In this document: positions 10,674 through 22,428 of the stretch, piece after piece
How positions within the stretch are numbered: the stretch's first letter is position 1
Layout: each line of letters begins with the position of its first letter
Assembly: GCA_007922225.1 (NCBI GenBank)
Contig: ML679956.1
Location: 19,656,689-19,720,688 of the forward strand
Reading direction: 5' to 3'
DNA from: Emydura subglobosa
Taxonomy: Eukaryota; Chordata; Testudines; Chelidae
Length of the DNA: 64,000 nt
Translations under genes and position numbers: made by a program
Notes under the pieces: model-generated
What the model saw: only the letters and a program-made list of their open reading frames with translations
The model's database searches: none
Told to the model about the DNA's origin: nothing

Positions 10674-11843
10674 TGTGACAATGCAGGATGCAATCCAGAC
10701 TAGTGAGGGTTTGTGTCACCACCTGCCCCACAACCTTGGGTGCTCACAATGCTTTGCTGTTTAGATCCCAACCTGGGCTGCTCACAAACAGCCTAACAGC
10801 ACGCAGGTCGCACTCTGAGTAGTCTTTGTATAGCTGCAGCCCTGGTCCAGCAGGTCTGACCCCAGCAGTCTGTCAGCAACACTTCAGTCACACTCTGGCT
10901 TCCACCAGCTTTGGCTATTACTTGCAGGGTGATCCCACCCACACTCCCACTTCCAAATTTTCCCAAAAATATGATCTGCACTCTCCAGCCCTCTCCTGGA
11001 CAGTTCAGATATTCAAGGTTCATTGCCCCTGCAGAAGGTAAATATTCAACAGTTTTGTTACCTTAGGTGGAGATACCAAACAATTCAGTTGAAACACAAC
11101 ACTGAATCAGTTTAAATTAAAAATAAAACAAGTTTATTTAACTACAAAGAGAGAGGTTTTAAGTGAATACAGGTATTAGGTATTAAAGTCAGACATGATT
11201 ACAAGAGAAATAAAGATAAAGTACTTTCTAGTAGCTAAAACTTAACAAGCTAGACTTGATTCAAAGTAAAATCTTTACCACATGGTCCCAGTAACAGGGC
11301 TGACTAAATTCACAGAATCTTCACCCAGAGTGAAAGGGCTGGTTCTTTTGTCTTCTGAGGTGAGAGAGAGAGAGAGTGTAAACTTGGGGTTTTCTGCCCC
11401 TTTCCTTTATAGTCAAGTTAACCTTTGAAGTGGATTCTTCTGAATGTTACCCCTCAAAGCAAAGTTTATTCAAACAGTAAAGAAAGTGGTGTGTAGTCTG
11501 GTGGGGAAGGAAGCTCCATGTTCTTTCTTACTTGTGTTTGCTGAAGTGCAAATTTGCTTTGTCTCCTGCCATCTCTTCTCTCTGCTGACTTGAGGACCCT
11601 GTTTACTACTTATAAGTAAATTGAGGTAAACACATTTAGCATAGACCTGTTGTATTTTGAACATCACTAATAACATCATACAGAGGGAATTCATAACTTT
11701 ACATATGTTAATACATACATTTTACTATGATATTATTGACCAGTGATTTATTAGTTTTCAAATGATACCTGAAAAGGCATATTTTACACAATGATTATTA
11801 CAATAGTGTGTAGAGTGTGACTATAGGGATGCTTTCGGTCACA
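10674..11843 (-). repeat. LTR of the truncated Gypsy-type element
   Basis: On the minus strand it starts TGTGACCGAAAGC and ends GCATTGTCACA, giving the 5'-TG..CA-3' ends and the inverted TGTGAC/GTCACA termini expected of an LTR. A minus-strand AATAAA polyadenylation signal lies at 11133-11138. The gag remnant follows on the same strand at the correct side, which supports a 5' LTR. Flanks (ACCAC and AGTAC) do not match, as expected if the other LTR is lost. An (AG)n run near 11360 lies within it. Confidence 0.6.
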
Positions 11844-13047
11844 AGTACAATCTGCCATGGAAGGATAGTTCCTCCGCTTCTGCTGTTTCACTTTCCCAGG
11901 AGGCAGCAAGTCACTGCCCTTGCTGTTCACAAAGAATGAAACTAAACTGGCCCCCACTCTGGTATTCTGAGCCTCCCCACCTTGTTCCTGGCACAGACCT
12001 GTGTAGTGCTCTCTGCAGGGTCCATGGACAATAAGATGCCCTGAATGTCTGAGCCTTCTTTTGTACGTGGAGGGTCACTTCTATATGCAGATCTTGGCCC
12101 ATCTTACTACCAAAATTAGAATTTAGCTAGGGGTCTGTAGCTAATTTTGTATTTTAAAGGCCATTTCCTGGAAGTGGACATGATTGTGGAGAATGAATAT
12201 TTTAAATTCTTATGCAGTTTTGTTGCTCTTGTTTTAAAACTGGAACATGAAATACTGGAAGTTTTAGTATATATATTTGCCCTGAAAGGTCATCGTTCAG
12301 CCTATTAGGCAATGGATTAACTCAAACATAACCATTCTTATGTTTCATTTATTACATTACAATATATATTTTGTAAGGTAATAAATTGAGAAATTGTGAA
12401 TCCATAACTGGGGGCAGTAGGACTCTTCAATAAATTGTTAAGCACATGCTGGCAACATTAGAAAGAATTTAATCTTGCTTATATTTGTTCAGTTATATGA
12501 TGGAAAGAGAACACTAAAAAAAATGTTTTATTTTTCTCTGGTCAGGCTCTGTTGTAGCCTGCAACCATAACAGCAGTAGACGGTACCACCTGTCAAAGCC
12601 TCAGGACATACCAATGCTTTGGACTGATAAGCACTGAAGTAACTCCCCTCCAGTGGAGGAAATGCCATCGAAAAGTAGAAGGCTTAAACAACAGTTTAAT
12701 TTAAGGCAGTCATTAAACAGAAGGAAGGCAATGGGAAACCACACTCTGTATTTTCTCCCAGGAGAACTGTCATGACAGAAGAAAGGCATTGTTGATCCAT
12801 GTGTGGTGCTGAATGGTGAGATCCCCAGCACCTGGTTTAGGCCAGAAAGCATGAAGAATTATACTGAGTAGTTAATTCAGGCCATTAAGAGTACCATTTG
12901 CTATTATGATGACACCATACCAAACCATTTGGGAAGTACATTGCCTGGTGTTGGCATGAAAGAAAAGAATGACCTGAAACTTTGTAAATGAATCACCAGA
13001 GCAGGAAAATGGAATGTAAGGAGTATACATGAAGGGAAGCTTGTCGT
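11844..13047. other. Non-coding, no recognised repeat
   Basis: Mixed-composition unique sequence with frames below 85 codons and no detectable domain. Nothing further supported. Confidence 0.5.
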
Positions 13048-13700
13048 TGTTAGGACTCTCCCCCTTTTCCCTCACTTATTGGTTCGCAGACAGAAAACAG
13101 AAGGCCAGAGTTCAAAGTGCAGGCAATGAGATGTTTATTGGGATAAGTAAGCAAGCATAAACCACAGTTCACCACACCAGTAAAGCTTCCTTCTTTTTTT
13201 CTTCCTTTTTGGTAGGCTTAATTATACCTGTAATGCCTGCCTCTGTTACCATCCCTTACAATTTATGGTCATGTTCGTTTTGAAGGATTTTGCGGCTTAG
13301 GTACGTTCTTTTCTGTACCCCAGGGGAGAGGTAGGGAGTGAGCATGTTCCAGCAATAGTCACCTTTTCTTTGGCTTCAGTGTTTTTTGTTCTTACACCTT
13401 CTCCCATTCCTCTTGCCCCTTTCAACTGGTTGTTTGACTTTGTTCTGGAATCTGTTTTGAGAGAGGATTCGGGGGCAGAACTGTCCTTCAATCATACATC
13501 TATATATCAAACTCCCATTATACCTAGCAACACTTTAACTATACCCCCTATCTTTTCTCATAGTAATAAAAAAAACCATACGGCTATAGGGTAGGCAGAA
13601 GCAACACACAGTGTCTTTGTTTACATACGTCAATAAGGTTTTAACACACATATGTAATACTACATCTCGAAGACCTCAATGCTCACACGCACAAACAATC
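13048..13700 (-). repeat. LTR-like interspersed repeat
   Basis: A minus-strand AATAAA signal at 13134-13139 is followed by ATCTCATTGCCTGCACTTTG and a run ending GAGTCCTAACA, resembling the R-U5 part of an LTR. I recall the surrounding sequence as a common turtle retroelement. The outer end is placed only roughly (CA-rich at about 13690) and no target duplication could be matched. Confidence 0.35.
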
Positions 13701-13759
13701 ACAAAATTCTAACTCAGGCAAACCAACAGGCTTGAATACTATACTATTATCAATAACAA

Positions 13760-16560
13760 TTGTGACTAAAGAATTGGAAAGGTGTACAATAGATTTATGT
13801 GGAATCTCAGCGCTGTGATGGAATAATAAGGGTTATTTCATGACGATGGATGGGAAAATGGTATAGTATGGGATTTGAGAAAGTGAGAGAAAAACTGTTT
13901 GCATTTATCTTATTCAAGCAGACATCAAAGTGGATATAATCCTATCAACAATAGAAATGTTACAGTTTGTCTTTGAGCACAGTCAGTTAATGTCGATCAT
14001 GCAGGTTTATGCCCTTACGGCAGAAGCTGATGGCAAAGTGCTTGATGAGTTCTATGAACTATTTGACAAAACAGTCACTAAAAAACCAAGCAAAAACATC
14101 ACCTTTGTAATATGAAAGTTTCAGCTATAAACTCTTATAAAGAAGTAATGGGAAACAATAGTCTGGGTTTACAAAATGAGAGAGGAAAGTGTTCAGTTGA
14201 ATTCTGTTGCTGTAATCATTTGGTCTTTACAAACATTATCTTCAACCAATATCCTAGACATTGATATATATGGAGATCAGCTGAGAATATGACAAAGAAC
14301 CAAACTGACTATGTAATGCTAGAGAGATGCTGGAGATTGAGCATCCAATGGACAAAGACTTTCTCGAATACAGACTGAAAGTCAGACCATCAAATGTTGG
14401 CCTCAAACATAAAATCAGAACTTTAAAAGATAAGATGTTTGGCATGCCTGCTGCATTTGGACTTGTCCAGAATCAACCAAAACTATAGGACTTCTCTCCA
14501 GAATGGGTGTTAGGCATTTTCAAAGTTGAAAGAGGATAACAACACAAGCAAACTTTGGAATAAAATGAAAACTGTTATGCTCGAACCCACCAATGCACAC
14601 ATTCTGAAAAGTCAGCATTGGATTGCACCATGGTTAATGGAGAAGGTGTTTGAGCTGGTGAAAAAATGACACAAAATGAAAGTGTGTGTCTCAGAGACTG
14701 AAGAATGAAGAAAAGATTACAAGGAATTCAGCAGACAGATTCAAAAGCAGAATAGATGAGACAAGACCAAATACATCCAGGCAAAATGCAAGGAACTACT
14801 AGAGAATTATAAAGGGAGTAATAATACAAAAGGTATGGTCCCAGTGGTCAGATTTCTTATTAAAAAGATTTCCCCGCAACCAAGCATAATAAAAAATCAT
14901 GATGGCAGAGTTCTTACTGAAGGTGATGATATCAAATATAGATGGAGAGATTACTGTGTTAGTCTGTTTACCTCATCAGAGCTACTTACAACACAGGAAG
15001 ACAGCAAAGAGAGTATGGAACCAATGCCATCAATCCTGCATGAGGAAGTGGTGTATGCTATTATGAAAATGAAACCCTGAAAAGCACCAGGGGTAGATAA
15101 TGTACCAGCAGAACTGCTTAAAGTGGTTGGTGACTGTGTGAATGGTCACATATGGAAAATTTACAGTGATGTATGGATGATTATTGGCTGACTGACTGGA
15201 CAAAGGGAAACCTTCTGCCTTATCAAAGATAGGAGATATAATAGAATGCAGTAGATATTGTGAGATCTCCCTGATATTGCCCATGAGTAAAGTGCAGTTT
15301 TACATAATACAGGATTTGCATGAAGCAAAATAATAGGAACAGAATAACCACCAAAACAAGCTGGTCTCAGAGAGGGACAAGGTACACATGATCAAATTGT
15401 GAATATCTATCATATTATTGAAAAATGCAGAGAATATAATCACCTATTGATTATACGTTTCATTGACTATTCCAAAGTGTTTGATACCATCCAATATGAC
15501 CATCTCTGGAGCATACTGGCAGATCTAGTGATTACAAAGAATCTCATGGAACTTATTGCAAGTCCCTACGGTGAACAACAGACCATGGTGTGAATAGCAT
15601 CAGGTGACAGTGAGTGGTTTTCCACTGGACAGGGTGTGATACAAAGGTGCATTGAGTCCCCAAGTCTTTTCAACATGTATGCAGAATTTATTATGAGACA
15701 GACCCTGGAAGGTTTGAAAAAGTAGTAGGAGCTGGGATTTCCATTGGTGGACACCCCTGAACCAACTTCAGATATGCTGATGATACAAAGCTCTTTGCTG
15801 CAACATCAATGCAATGCAATGGATATTGGAATCTGTGAAAACAGTCAGGAATATGGACTATCTCTGAATATAGCAAAAATGAAATGCATGTACATTGACC
15901 CAATCAATAATAATAGGATGCAAGCAGATATCACAATTAACTGTCAAGCTGTAGAGGCTGTAGATTAATTGAATTATCTGGAATCATACATATCCAACCA
16001 TGGAGGCAGCTCCAAAGAACTCAGAAGAAGACTAAACGTGGCTCACTCAGACATAAGCGGCTCACTTATGAAAGTGTAGGACAACCATAGCATCTCAAAA
16101 CGTATGAAGGTTTGACAGGTGAAAAGCTTAATTTTCTCCATAGTGACTACAGGATGTGAATCCTGGGAAACTAATGATGATGAGGAAAATTGAAGACTTT
16201 GGGATGTGGTGCTGGTGCAGACTTTTGTGTATCTCCTGGATTGAAAAGAAGATGAACACTTTTATATTAGAAATATTGGAGAGAAGTTGAATTGGTTTTG
16301 GAAATCAACAGGTGCAAACTTACGTACTTTGGTCATATCAGGCATAAAAATGGAAATGACCTTGAAAAAGTTATCATGGAAGGAATGTTGGTGGGTCATA
16401 ATGATAGGGGATGACCAGCGAGGAGATGGGTAAATGGTGTGTGACAGATCACTGTGAGGTCATCTGGTGAGTTCTCAAAGCTAGTGATGGATTGAGAAGG
16501 CTTCAGAAAATTCTGTTATAACATCACCAGTATTCAGTCATGAATAAATGGACTTTACTT
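13760..16560 (+). mobile_element. RTE-clade (BovB-like) non-LTR retrotransposon relic
   Basis: A single plus-strand ORF can be followed, with stops and shifts, from an apurinic-type endonuclease into an RT and a C-terminal tail, the usual RTE architecture. Length (about 2.8 kb) is near that of a full RTE element lacking its 5' end. The element ends near TGAATAAATGGACTTTACTTG with no long poly(A). It lies directly after an LTR-like repeat and is flanked downstream by unique DNA. Confidence 0.75.
13770..16480 (+). pseudogene. RTE endonuclease / reverse transcriptase, disrupted
   Basis: The protein would nick target DNA and prime reverse transcription there. Visible pieces in order: ELERCTIDLCGIS (EN start, about 13770); MQVYALTAEADGKVLDEFYE (EN, 14000); NQTDYVML (EN conserved D-Y, about 14300); a linker; APGVDNVPAELLK (RT block, 15085); QAGLREGQGT-like block (15360); IIRFIDYSKVFDTI (palm, first catalytic D, about 15455); RCIESPSLFNMYAEFIMRQT (15640); YADDTKLF (catalytic D-D, 15773-15796); NYLESYISNHGGSSKELRRR (15970); ISWIEKKMNT (16230). 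The order and the LFNMYAEFIMR and ISW.EK blocks are those of RTE/BovB. Many stops and frame changes make it inactive. Confidence 0.75.
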
Positions 16561-18667
16561 GCTTACTTCTGTTTTTCTGGAACACTGAAGAGCAGGACTC
16601 TATAAACATAGAAGACTTTACCTGTGTTATAGGCTGTTTAGCTATTTTGTACAGTTAGGACCTAGCTCTGCAACCCTGATGTGCACAGACATAGTCTTCA
16701 TCAGATGTGTGGCCTTAGTCCTTATACGGCAAATTCTTTCCCCTGAGGGTTTCTCAAACAATTTCAGTGTATGGGCCACCTCTCCACCTACTGACAAAGG
16801 CTTACCTTCCCTCTGGCCCTCACTGTTCATGTAGTGTCTTAAATAAATATACATATGTAATATATTACATAGCATATTTCAAACATGTTAACTCTTCTCC
16901 TATAGAGCAGAAATTTAATGCATATATTATGAGCCAAGTCTCCTAATAAGAAAAACAGAGGATCAGCAGGGATCTCTGTTTAATATAATGTTGATCCATG
17001 CTCCACAAAACTTGTTAACATGAGGATATCCCCACACTATATAGAAAGGGTAGCATTTGCTGTTCCACAAATCCAGCAATTTCATTTACATTTCAAAGAG
17101 AGTGAGTATATCATATATTTGATTCCAATATGCAGTAAAGCTAGGTAAGCATTTCTACATCTATCCAGTATGACCAGTTTTCGTCAGTTTCATTTGTTCT
17201 GTCTTTTCAGTTGCCTCTTTAATCTCCTTTTTTTGATCATTGGTTCATGATTAGATTTGACAGTGACAGCATGATCATAAATATATTGATGTTAGTGGCT
17301 GCAGCCAGATAGATTTGCAATTTGTTTTTTCTTTGGGTATAATTCTCTTTAGTCAGCATGACTTTGAAACTTATGAATGTCCAATATCAGTAATTCACTA
17401 GGCCATTCTTAAGTGCATCAGTTTACAAGGTTAGCTGTTTACTTTGATCAAAGAACACAAGACCAGTATCTGTTTTTACTTACTGCATCTATCTTGCTTT
17501 AGCCTAAACTTTTTTCTCTTTCCAGATTTGTCCACTATTTCTTCCCTGCCAGCCATAAGTCTTTCAATGATAGATCATAGTATATTCTTTCCTGCATTTG
17601 TTTTCAGTGTCTGTTGTTTCTTTTTCTTTACTCCTTATATCACTGCCTCTTTGTCTTTACATTGTATTCTCTACCTCCCTCCTATATACTCTTTCCATAT
17701 AATCTCTGCCCCATTTAGCTTTTTTTTTTTTTTTTTTTAAACTTATCTTTCAACCACTCTCATGCAGGCCCCTAGTTTTGCAAAAAGAGAAGAGCTTCTC
17801 TGGCTTCACTTTGTGGAAGTGCAGAGATATGGTGGTCACCCAGCTCCTGACGACGTCTCTACCCACTTCCCTCAAGGACTTGGAAAAATCTTAGAGAACT
17901 TTCTGTTGTTTTTGCGAATTTTTTTAAGTTTGTTCAGAAGCCTAAGCCTTATAAAACCAAAACAGTCAGTGTGAAAGAGCTCCATTCTGACTCTCTTTAA
18001 GTACTTGAATTTGGTTAACCTTTGAAGCTGGTAGCGTTGTTCAGTCTCATAGCCTTTGTTTTGTAATTTTATGCAGGAGCACTCTTATTTTTTGTTGGTT
18101 TTGTGGTTATGACTCAAGGAAGATCAACTTTCACACCTTGAAGTTACAGGGTTACTTAGGGCAAATGCTTCTTGGTTGAAAATCTGACCTGTATGATCCA
18201 GAGGGCAATACTGCTAATGAATATCCTCTTTTGAGGATGCTGTCGTCACTAACAATTTTGGAGGTAAGATATATTGCATTAGTAATGTTGGTAAACAAAT
18301 ATAACTATTAATAACACATGAAAATTATAGCAAGCAAAAGTCTTATCTGCATGTTGAAAAATATACTGGAGGATGGTACCAAGGGGCTGCTTTGCAGCTG
18401 GAGACTCTATGAATTATAGCAGAATTCTAATAGAAGCTCTGATATCCTTGAAGTGTGTGAATTACTCTCTGGTCAGTGCTTGGCTAGTTTTGCTGGCTAT
18501 TGTGGAGGTGATATGGCCATGGGCCAGCCTTAACCCTACCCTTTGTTTAGTTTGTTGCACCTACGGAGACTCTAACTGGGAATAGGGACCATGCTTCCCA
18601 AGGTGATGATAGCCAGAACCTTCATATACCCCTGCAATTACTGATCATATTCTAGCCCTTAGAATAC
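16561..18667. other. Non-coding; contains a pyrimidine tract and coding-like fragments
   Basis: AT-rich. A T/C-rich stretch at 17440-17740 ends in a run of 18-20 T, followed by an AG and a 70-codon frame (17762-17974) containing KREELLWLHFVEVQRYGGHP. After a likely one-base slip in a T run, a further coding-like segment (KPKPYKTKTVSVKELHSDSL) follows, and later a hydrophobic segment (about 18030-18110). I do not recognise the protein. It may be a decayed retrocopy or chance; see findings. Confidence 0.4.
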
Positions 18668-18770
18668 ATTATTCAAATCTTTAAATTAGGCTTCACTGAC
18701 TTCAGTGGGACAACATATGTGTTTAATGTTATGTGCTAGAGAGATTTACTGGATCAGGACCTATGTGTGC
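18668..18770 (+). repeat. Ancient short repeat with CTTCAGTGGGAC core
   Basis: The stretch with CACTGACTTCAGTGGGAC, TGTTTAATGTTATGTGC and TTTACTGGATCAGGACCTA resembles an old reptile family whose members pair a TCAATGGGA-type core with a GGATCAGG(G/A)CC end. Related degenerate copies are suspected at 27800-27910 (inverted) and 29680-29800. Confidence 0.4.
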
Positions 18771-18828
18771 TTTCTGGTATAAATTGGGTTGGTGCCTCTC
18801 TTTTGGCCTGATTGAAATCTCAGTGAAG

Positions 18829-19425
18829 TCACAGAATCATAGGACAGAAGGGACCACAAGAGGTATTCTAGTCCAGTCCTCTGCACTCAAACCATGAGCA
18901 AGCATTACCTAGACCATCCCTGACAGGTGTCTGTCCAACCTGCTCTTAAAAATCTCCAATCATGGAGATTCCACAACTTCTCTATGCAATTTATTCCAGT
19001 GCTTTACTACCCTTGCAGTTAGGAAGTTTTTCCTAACATCCAACCTAAAACCACCATTGCTGTAATTTAAGCCAATTTCCTCTTGTCCTATCCTCAGCGA
19101 TTATCAAGAACAATTTTTCTCCCTCCTCCTTGTAACAACCTTTACTTAAAAACTTGTCATGCTCCCCACCCAAGTCTTCTATTCTCCAAAATAAACAAAG
19201 CCAATGTTTTCAATCTTTCTTCATAGGTCATGTTTTCTAGACTTTAAATCGTTTTTGTTACTCTTCACTGGATTTTCTACAATTTGTCCACATCTTTCCT
19301 GAAATGTGGCACCCGAACTGGACACAATCTCCTAATCAGTCCAGAGTAGAGTGGAAGAATTACTTCTCTTGTCCTGCTTGCAACACTCCGGTGAATACAT
19401 CCCAGAATGATGTTTGCTTTTTTTA
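18829..19425 (-). mobile_element. CR1 LINE 3' fragment
   Basis: Begins on the plus strand with ACAGAATCATAGGACAGAAG and GGGACCACAAGAGG, the complement of the CR1 3' tail, followed by the complement of the RT C-terminus: CAATTTATTCCAGTGCTTTA (W-N/K-R-L region), AGGAAGTTTTTCCTAACATC (R-K-N/K-F-F region) and GGCACCCGAACTGGACACA. Only the last 0.6 kb of the element is present, the usual 5' truncation of LINE copies. Many substitutions show it is old. Confidence 0.9.
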
Positions 19426-20429
19426 CGTGTGAGTGCCTCCATTGACTGCAATGGGAGTTGGATGGGACCCTTAGTAAGGTGGCTGTTTTACAGCAGAACT
19501 TTGAAAAGGGTAATAAGTCCCATGCAGTAAATCAGCATTGCAAATTTCTTATTAATGTTACTTTTTCATTCGGCAAATTTTGTAACTGCAGCCAGTGTAT
19601 TTCTTCCTTTGCTGTTTTTTAAAAATAAATTTTATATGTGGTGGCAGGATTAAAAGAATACTGATGGCACTCACCATAGGTGAACATTTGTATTGTGAAG
19701 ATTCCTGCTAGCATATTACAGTGTCTGACTGACCATGAACCAGAACAGAACATTCTAGTAGATGAAAATTGCACTCTGACTGAGAAACACAAGTTAAATG
19801 GATTTTAAAAGAGGAAACAGATTGCAAATCTAGTAGTTTGAAATTAAGGCAAAAGTGCAAACCACCACTGTTTGTACTTGTGTGTGATTTGGCCCTGTAA
19901 TTAAAGCTGTGATTGTAGAAGGTATAATTTGAGGTGAAAGGTGGGGACAATTAATTAACTGAAACTGAACTGCATGTGCTCTTTTAGTATCATTATTAAA
20001 ACAATAAAATTTCCTACTCTTAAAAAATATGAAAATAAAATTGTAAAATGCTAATGTCTGTCATAAATGATAGTGTTTTCAGTCTATTATGCAAAGGAAC
20101 GTATACACTTCTTACAAATGGGCAAAATTGACAATGAATCTGGGGCAGGATTTGGTGGTGGGGGCACATAAGAGGGTGAGCATCCTCTATGCCATTCAGA
20201 GCCATGTGTGTATGGAAGGTTGGACAAGTGGCCAGAGAACATGCTATGGCATGGAGTCTCCAGTCCTCTATCCTTTTGGCAGGGATGTGTGGAGAGCTGC
20301 TTCAGACATTGAGTTGAAGCAACCTCCACAAAATAGATACAGCTATTAACATCAGTTTCTAATAAAATATTTACTCAAATACACTGCATTCATAACCTTG
20401 GTTACAGCACCTTCCTTGTTTCATCACTT
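19426..20429. other. Non-coding; probably includes the 3' side of the Harbinger element
   Basis: No coding domain. The part from about 20080 lies downstream (minus strand) of the transposase relic and may be its untranslated region; the terminal inverted repeat of the element could not be located here. Confidence 0.4.
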
Positions 20430-21454
20430 CACCCTGGCTTCAGAGTAGGACCCCACACATCCCTTATCCCTTTCCACAGACCATTTGAGGCACCATGTAG
20501 AGGCACCCTCTCTGGATGCTGATGATGTCCTAAAAGAATCTCCACCACTGCCTTCCAGCCATTGGAGAGGATCGCTGTCATGGATGTTGTGCAAAATAGG
20601 GCAAGCATCCAAGCCACCACCTTTCCTTCAGTCTTCCAAACACACACGCCACAGTCATCCTGCAGCTATTCAGCTTATAGTTAAACAGTTCCTTTCTGCT
20701 GTCCAAGTGTTCAATAAAAGTCTTCATAAGTTTGGGGAAACAGGGTTTAATGTGTCTCTCGAACAACAGAAGTAACGGTGTTGTGATTAATATCCATAGA
20801 GGTTTCCCTGTCTCACTGAAGTAAAGAGGGCTGAGTTTCTAAAGGTCCTGACATCATGGACCTTTCCAGACCAGCCCACGCCAATATTGATGAACCGTCC
20901 ACAATAATCAATCACATCTTGCAGCATCATGTAGAAGTACCTCTTTCTGTTGACGAACTCTGAGGCCTGGTTTAGAGGGCAAAGAATAGGCATGTGGGTC
21001 CCATCAGTAGTCCTTATAAAGTTTTGAGAACCTCATCCATACAAAGCTATCGATAATCCCCTGTGCATTGACAAACTTTATGGTGAGCTACAGCAGCAGC
21101 TTCTCGATAGCAGCCCACACCTTGATGAGAAACGTGATTTACCAACACCAAACTGCAACCAATAGCAATCAGGAGTGGCTAAGTTCCAGATGATGATGTC
21201 CACATGCTTCTCCATGCTGAGGGGAACTTTCATGTTGGTGTTCTGCTGCAGCTCTGGACTGAGCTCTACACAGATTTCTAGGAAGCAGCCTTACTCATTC
21301 TAAAGTTCTGCTTCTACTGCTGGTCATTTCATATCTATATCACTATCCTGTCCCACTAGTCAGTCCTTGCTGACTGAGCCCAGAAGTCGTCCTCCTCCTT
21401 TATTCATGTTGCAGCAACATCGCTATCTGATTCTTCTAACCCATTCAAAGCCAT
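20430..21454 (-). pseudogene. PIF/Harbinger transposase, decayed (HARBI1-like)
   Basis: A DDE transposase that cuts and moves Harbinger elements. Minus-strand pieces in order: start MALNGLEESDSDVAAT (21454); FRMSKAAFLEICVELSPELQ (about 21280); VDIIIWNLATPDCYWLQFGV, then GKS, the helix-turn-helix region (about 21190); TDGTHMPIL with the first catalytic Asp (about 20990); NRKRYFYMMLQDVIDYCGRF; VGWSGKVHDVRTFRNSALF (about 20850); NYKLNSCRMTVACVFGRLKE (about 20660); FAQHP/LHNIHDS (about 20610). The GDPAYPL block is unreadable and the catalytic Glu of the TVE.FGRLK motif is Ala here. Stops and shifts separate the blocks, so it is inactive. The order matches DDE_Tnp_4 proteins. Confidence 0.85.
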
Positions 21455-22428
21455 TTGGCTGCATGACTGCCAATACATGTGGAGCAGCCTGTGTTATTGA
21501 CAGTCAGGATTGCAAAGGTGAACAGTTTTCTCCATGTGCCCAATAACAGATTGAAAATGGTGCGGTCTTGCAAAAGAAAAGCCCAGAGGAATTATGGGAT
21601 GCTAGAAGACGATTCAAGGGAATTATGTAGTTTGACCGTAAGTCCCAGAATTCCAGTAGGTTTTGTTAGATGTCCTAAAATGCACCATGAGAAAAATTCC
21701 AGAATACATAGAGCTTAGTGGTAGAACATTGTACTTCAAGATATCTGCCTGGAATGCCATGTGGTTATTTAAAAAACATACAGAGCCATGTGGACACAAC
21801 GATTCACAAAGGAAGTAGTTTAAACCAGCACGAACACAGCTGTGTGCATGCACACCTTTGCTATAGTAATTCCAGGTTAAAGTGAAAAAACATATTCTGA
21901 GAGAACTTTTCTGTGTTGACAATGCTTTAGGCCCCCTTAGGTTCATGCCCCCGTGCATGTCACCTTGGATTTGATCCACTGTGTCTCCCTGAGTCTGATG
22001 GAATCCATGATAATACAGCTGAAGTGCTGAATGACTGCAAGAGAGGGTATGGAAGGAAAAGCTACAAAGGGTAAAATGTAAATAGGTGTAACTTGCTAGA
22101 CACAATGTATAATCTGAATCAGATTTTACTTTCTTTAGCCACATGTAACCTACACCGATTGTTTAGTTACTTTTATTGAGTTATGCTGTGTGATTCTTTT
22201 TTGTGCTATATATCTAGGAATATAGAGCAAAACAATTATACAAATATACTTTTGAATTTTTAAATGAATGCATGTGGACTGTGCCCCTTCTGCATTTTGC
22301 TTTCTGCAAATGCTCTATCAAATATGTTTGCTGCCAAGAATGTTCATGTAAATAGCAAATTTGAAGCAAATAATAGACAATATTAACAGAAAATTAATTT
22401 TGAATTTGTCCACTTTAAGTATTTCTAA
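21455..22428. other. Flank of the Harbinger relic; longest reading frame of the window
   Basis: A minus-strand frame at 21623-22144 (173 codons) is the longest here. It is rich in His, Ser and Cys with a few hydrophobic runs and has no recognised domain. It lies just upstream of the transposase in the same sense, where Harbinger elements may carry a second Myb/SANT-like ORF, but no W-spaced Myb pattern is seen. 22145-22428 is AT-rich unique DNA. Confidence 0.4.

Larger units (their letters stand above)
8605..11843 (-). mobile_element. Truncated Ty3/Gypsy-type LTR retroelement (Gmr1-like order suspected)
   Basis: Read on the minus strand from high to low coordinate: a 5' LTR (11843-10674), a leader, a gag remnant with SCAN-like capsid and zinc knuckle (about 9960-9590), a protease-like remnant (about 9570-9000), then an integrase zinc-binding domain (8937-8610), where similarity stops. 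No RT or RNase H lies between protease and integrase: only about 0.85 kb separates the knuckle from the integrase HH motif. Either a deletion removed RT/RH, or the element has the gag-pro-int-rt order of Gmr1-like Gypsy elements. No 3' LTR is seen, so the copy is truncated. All frames are interrupted. Confidence 0.65.
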
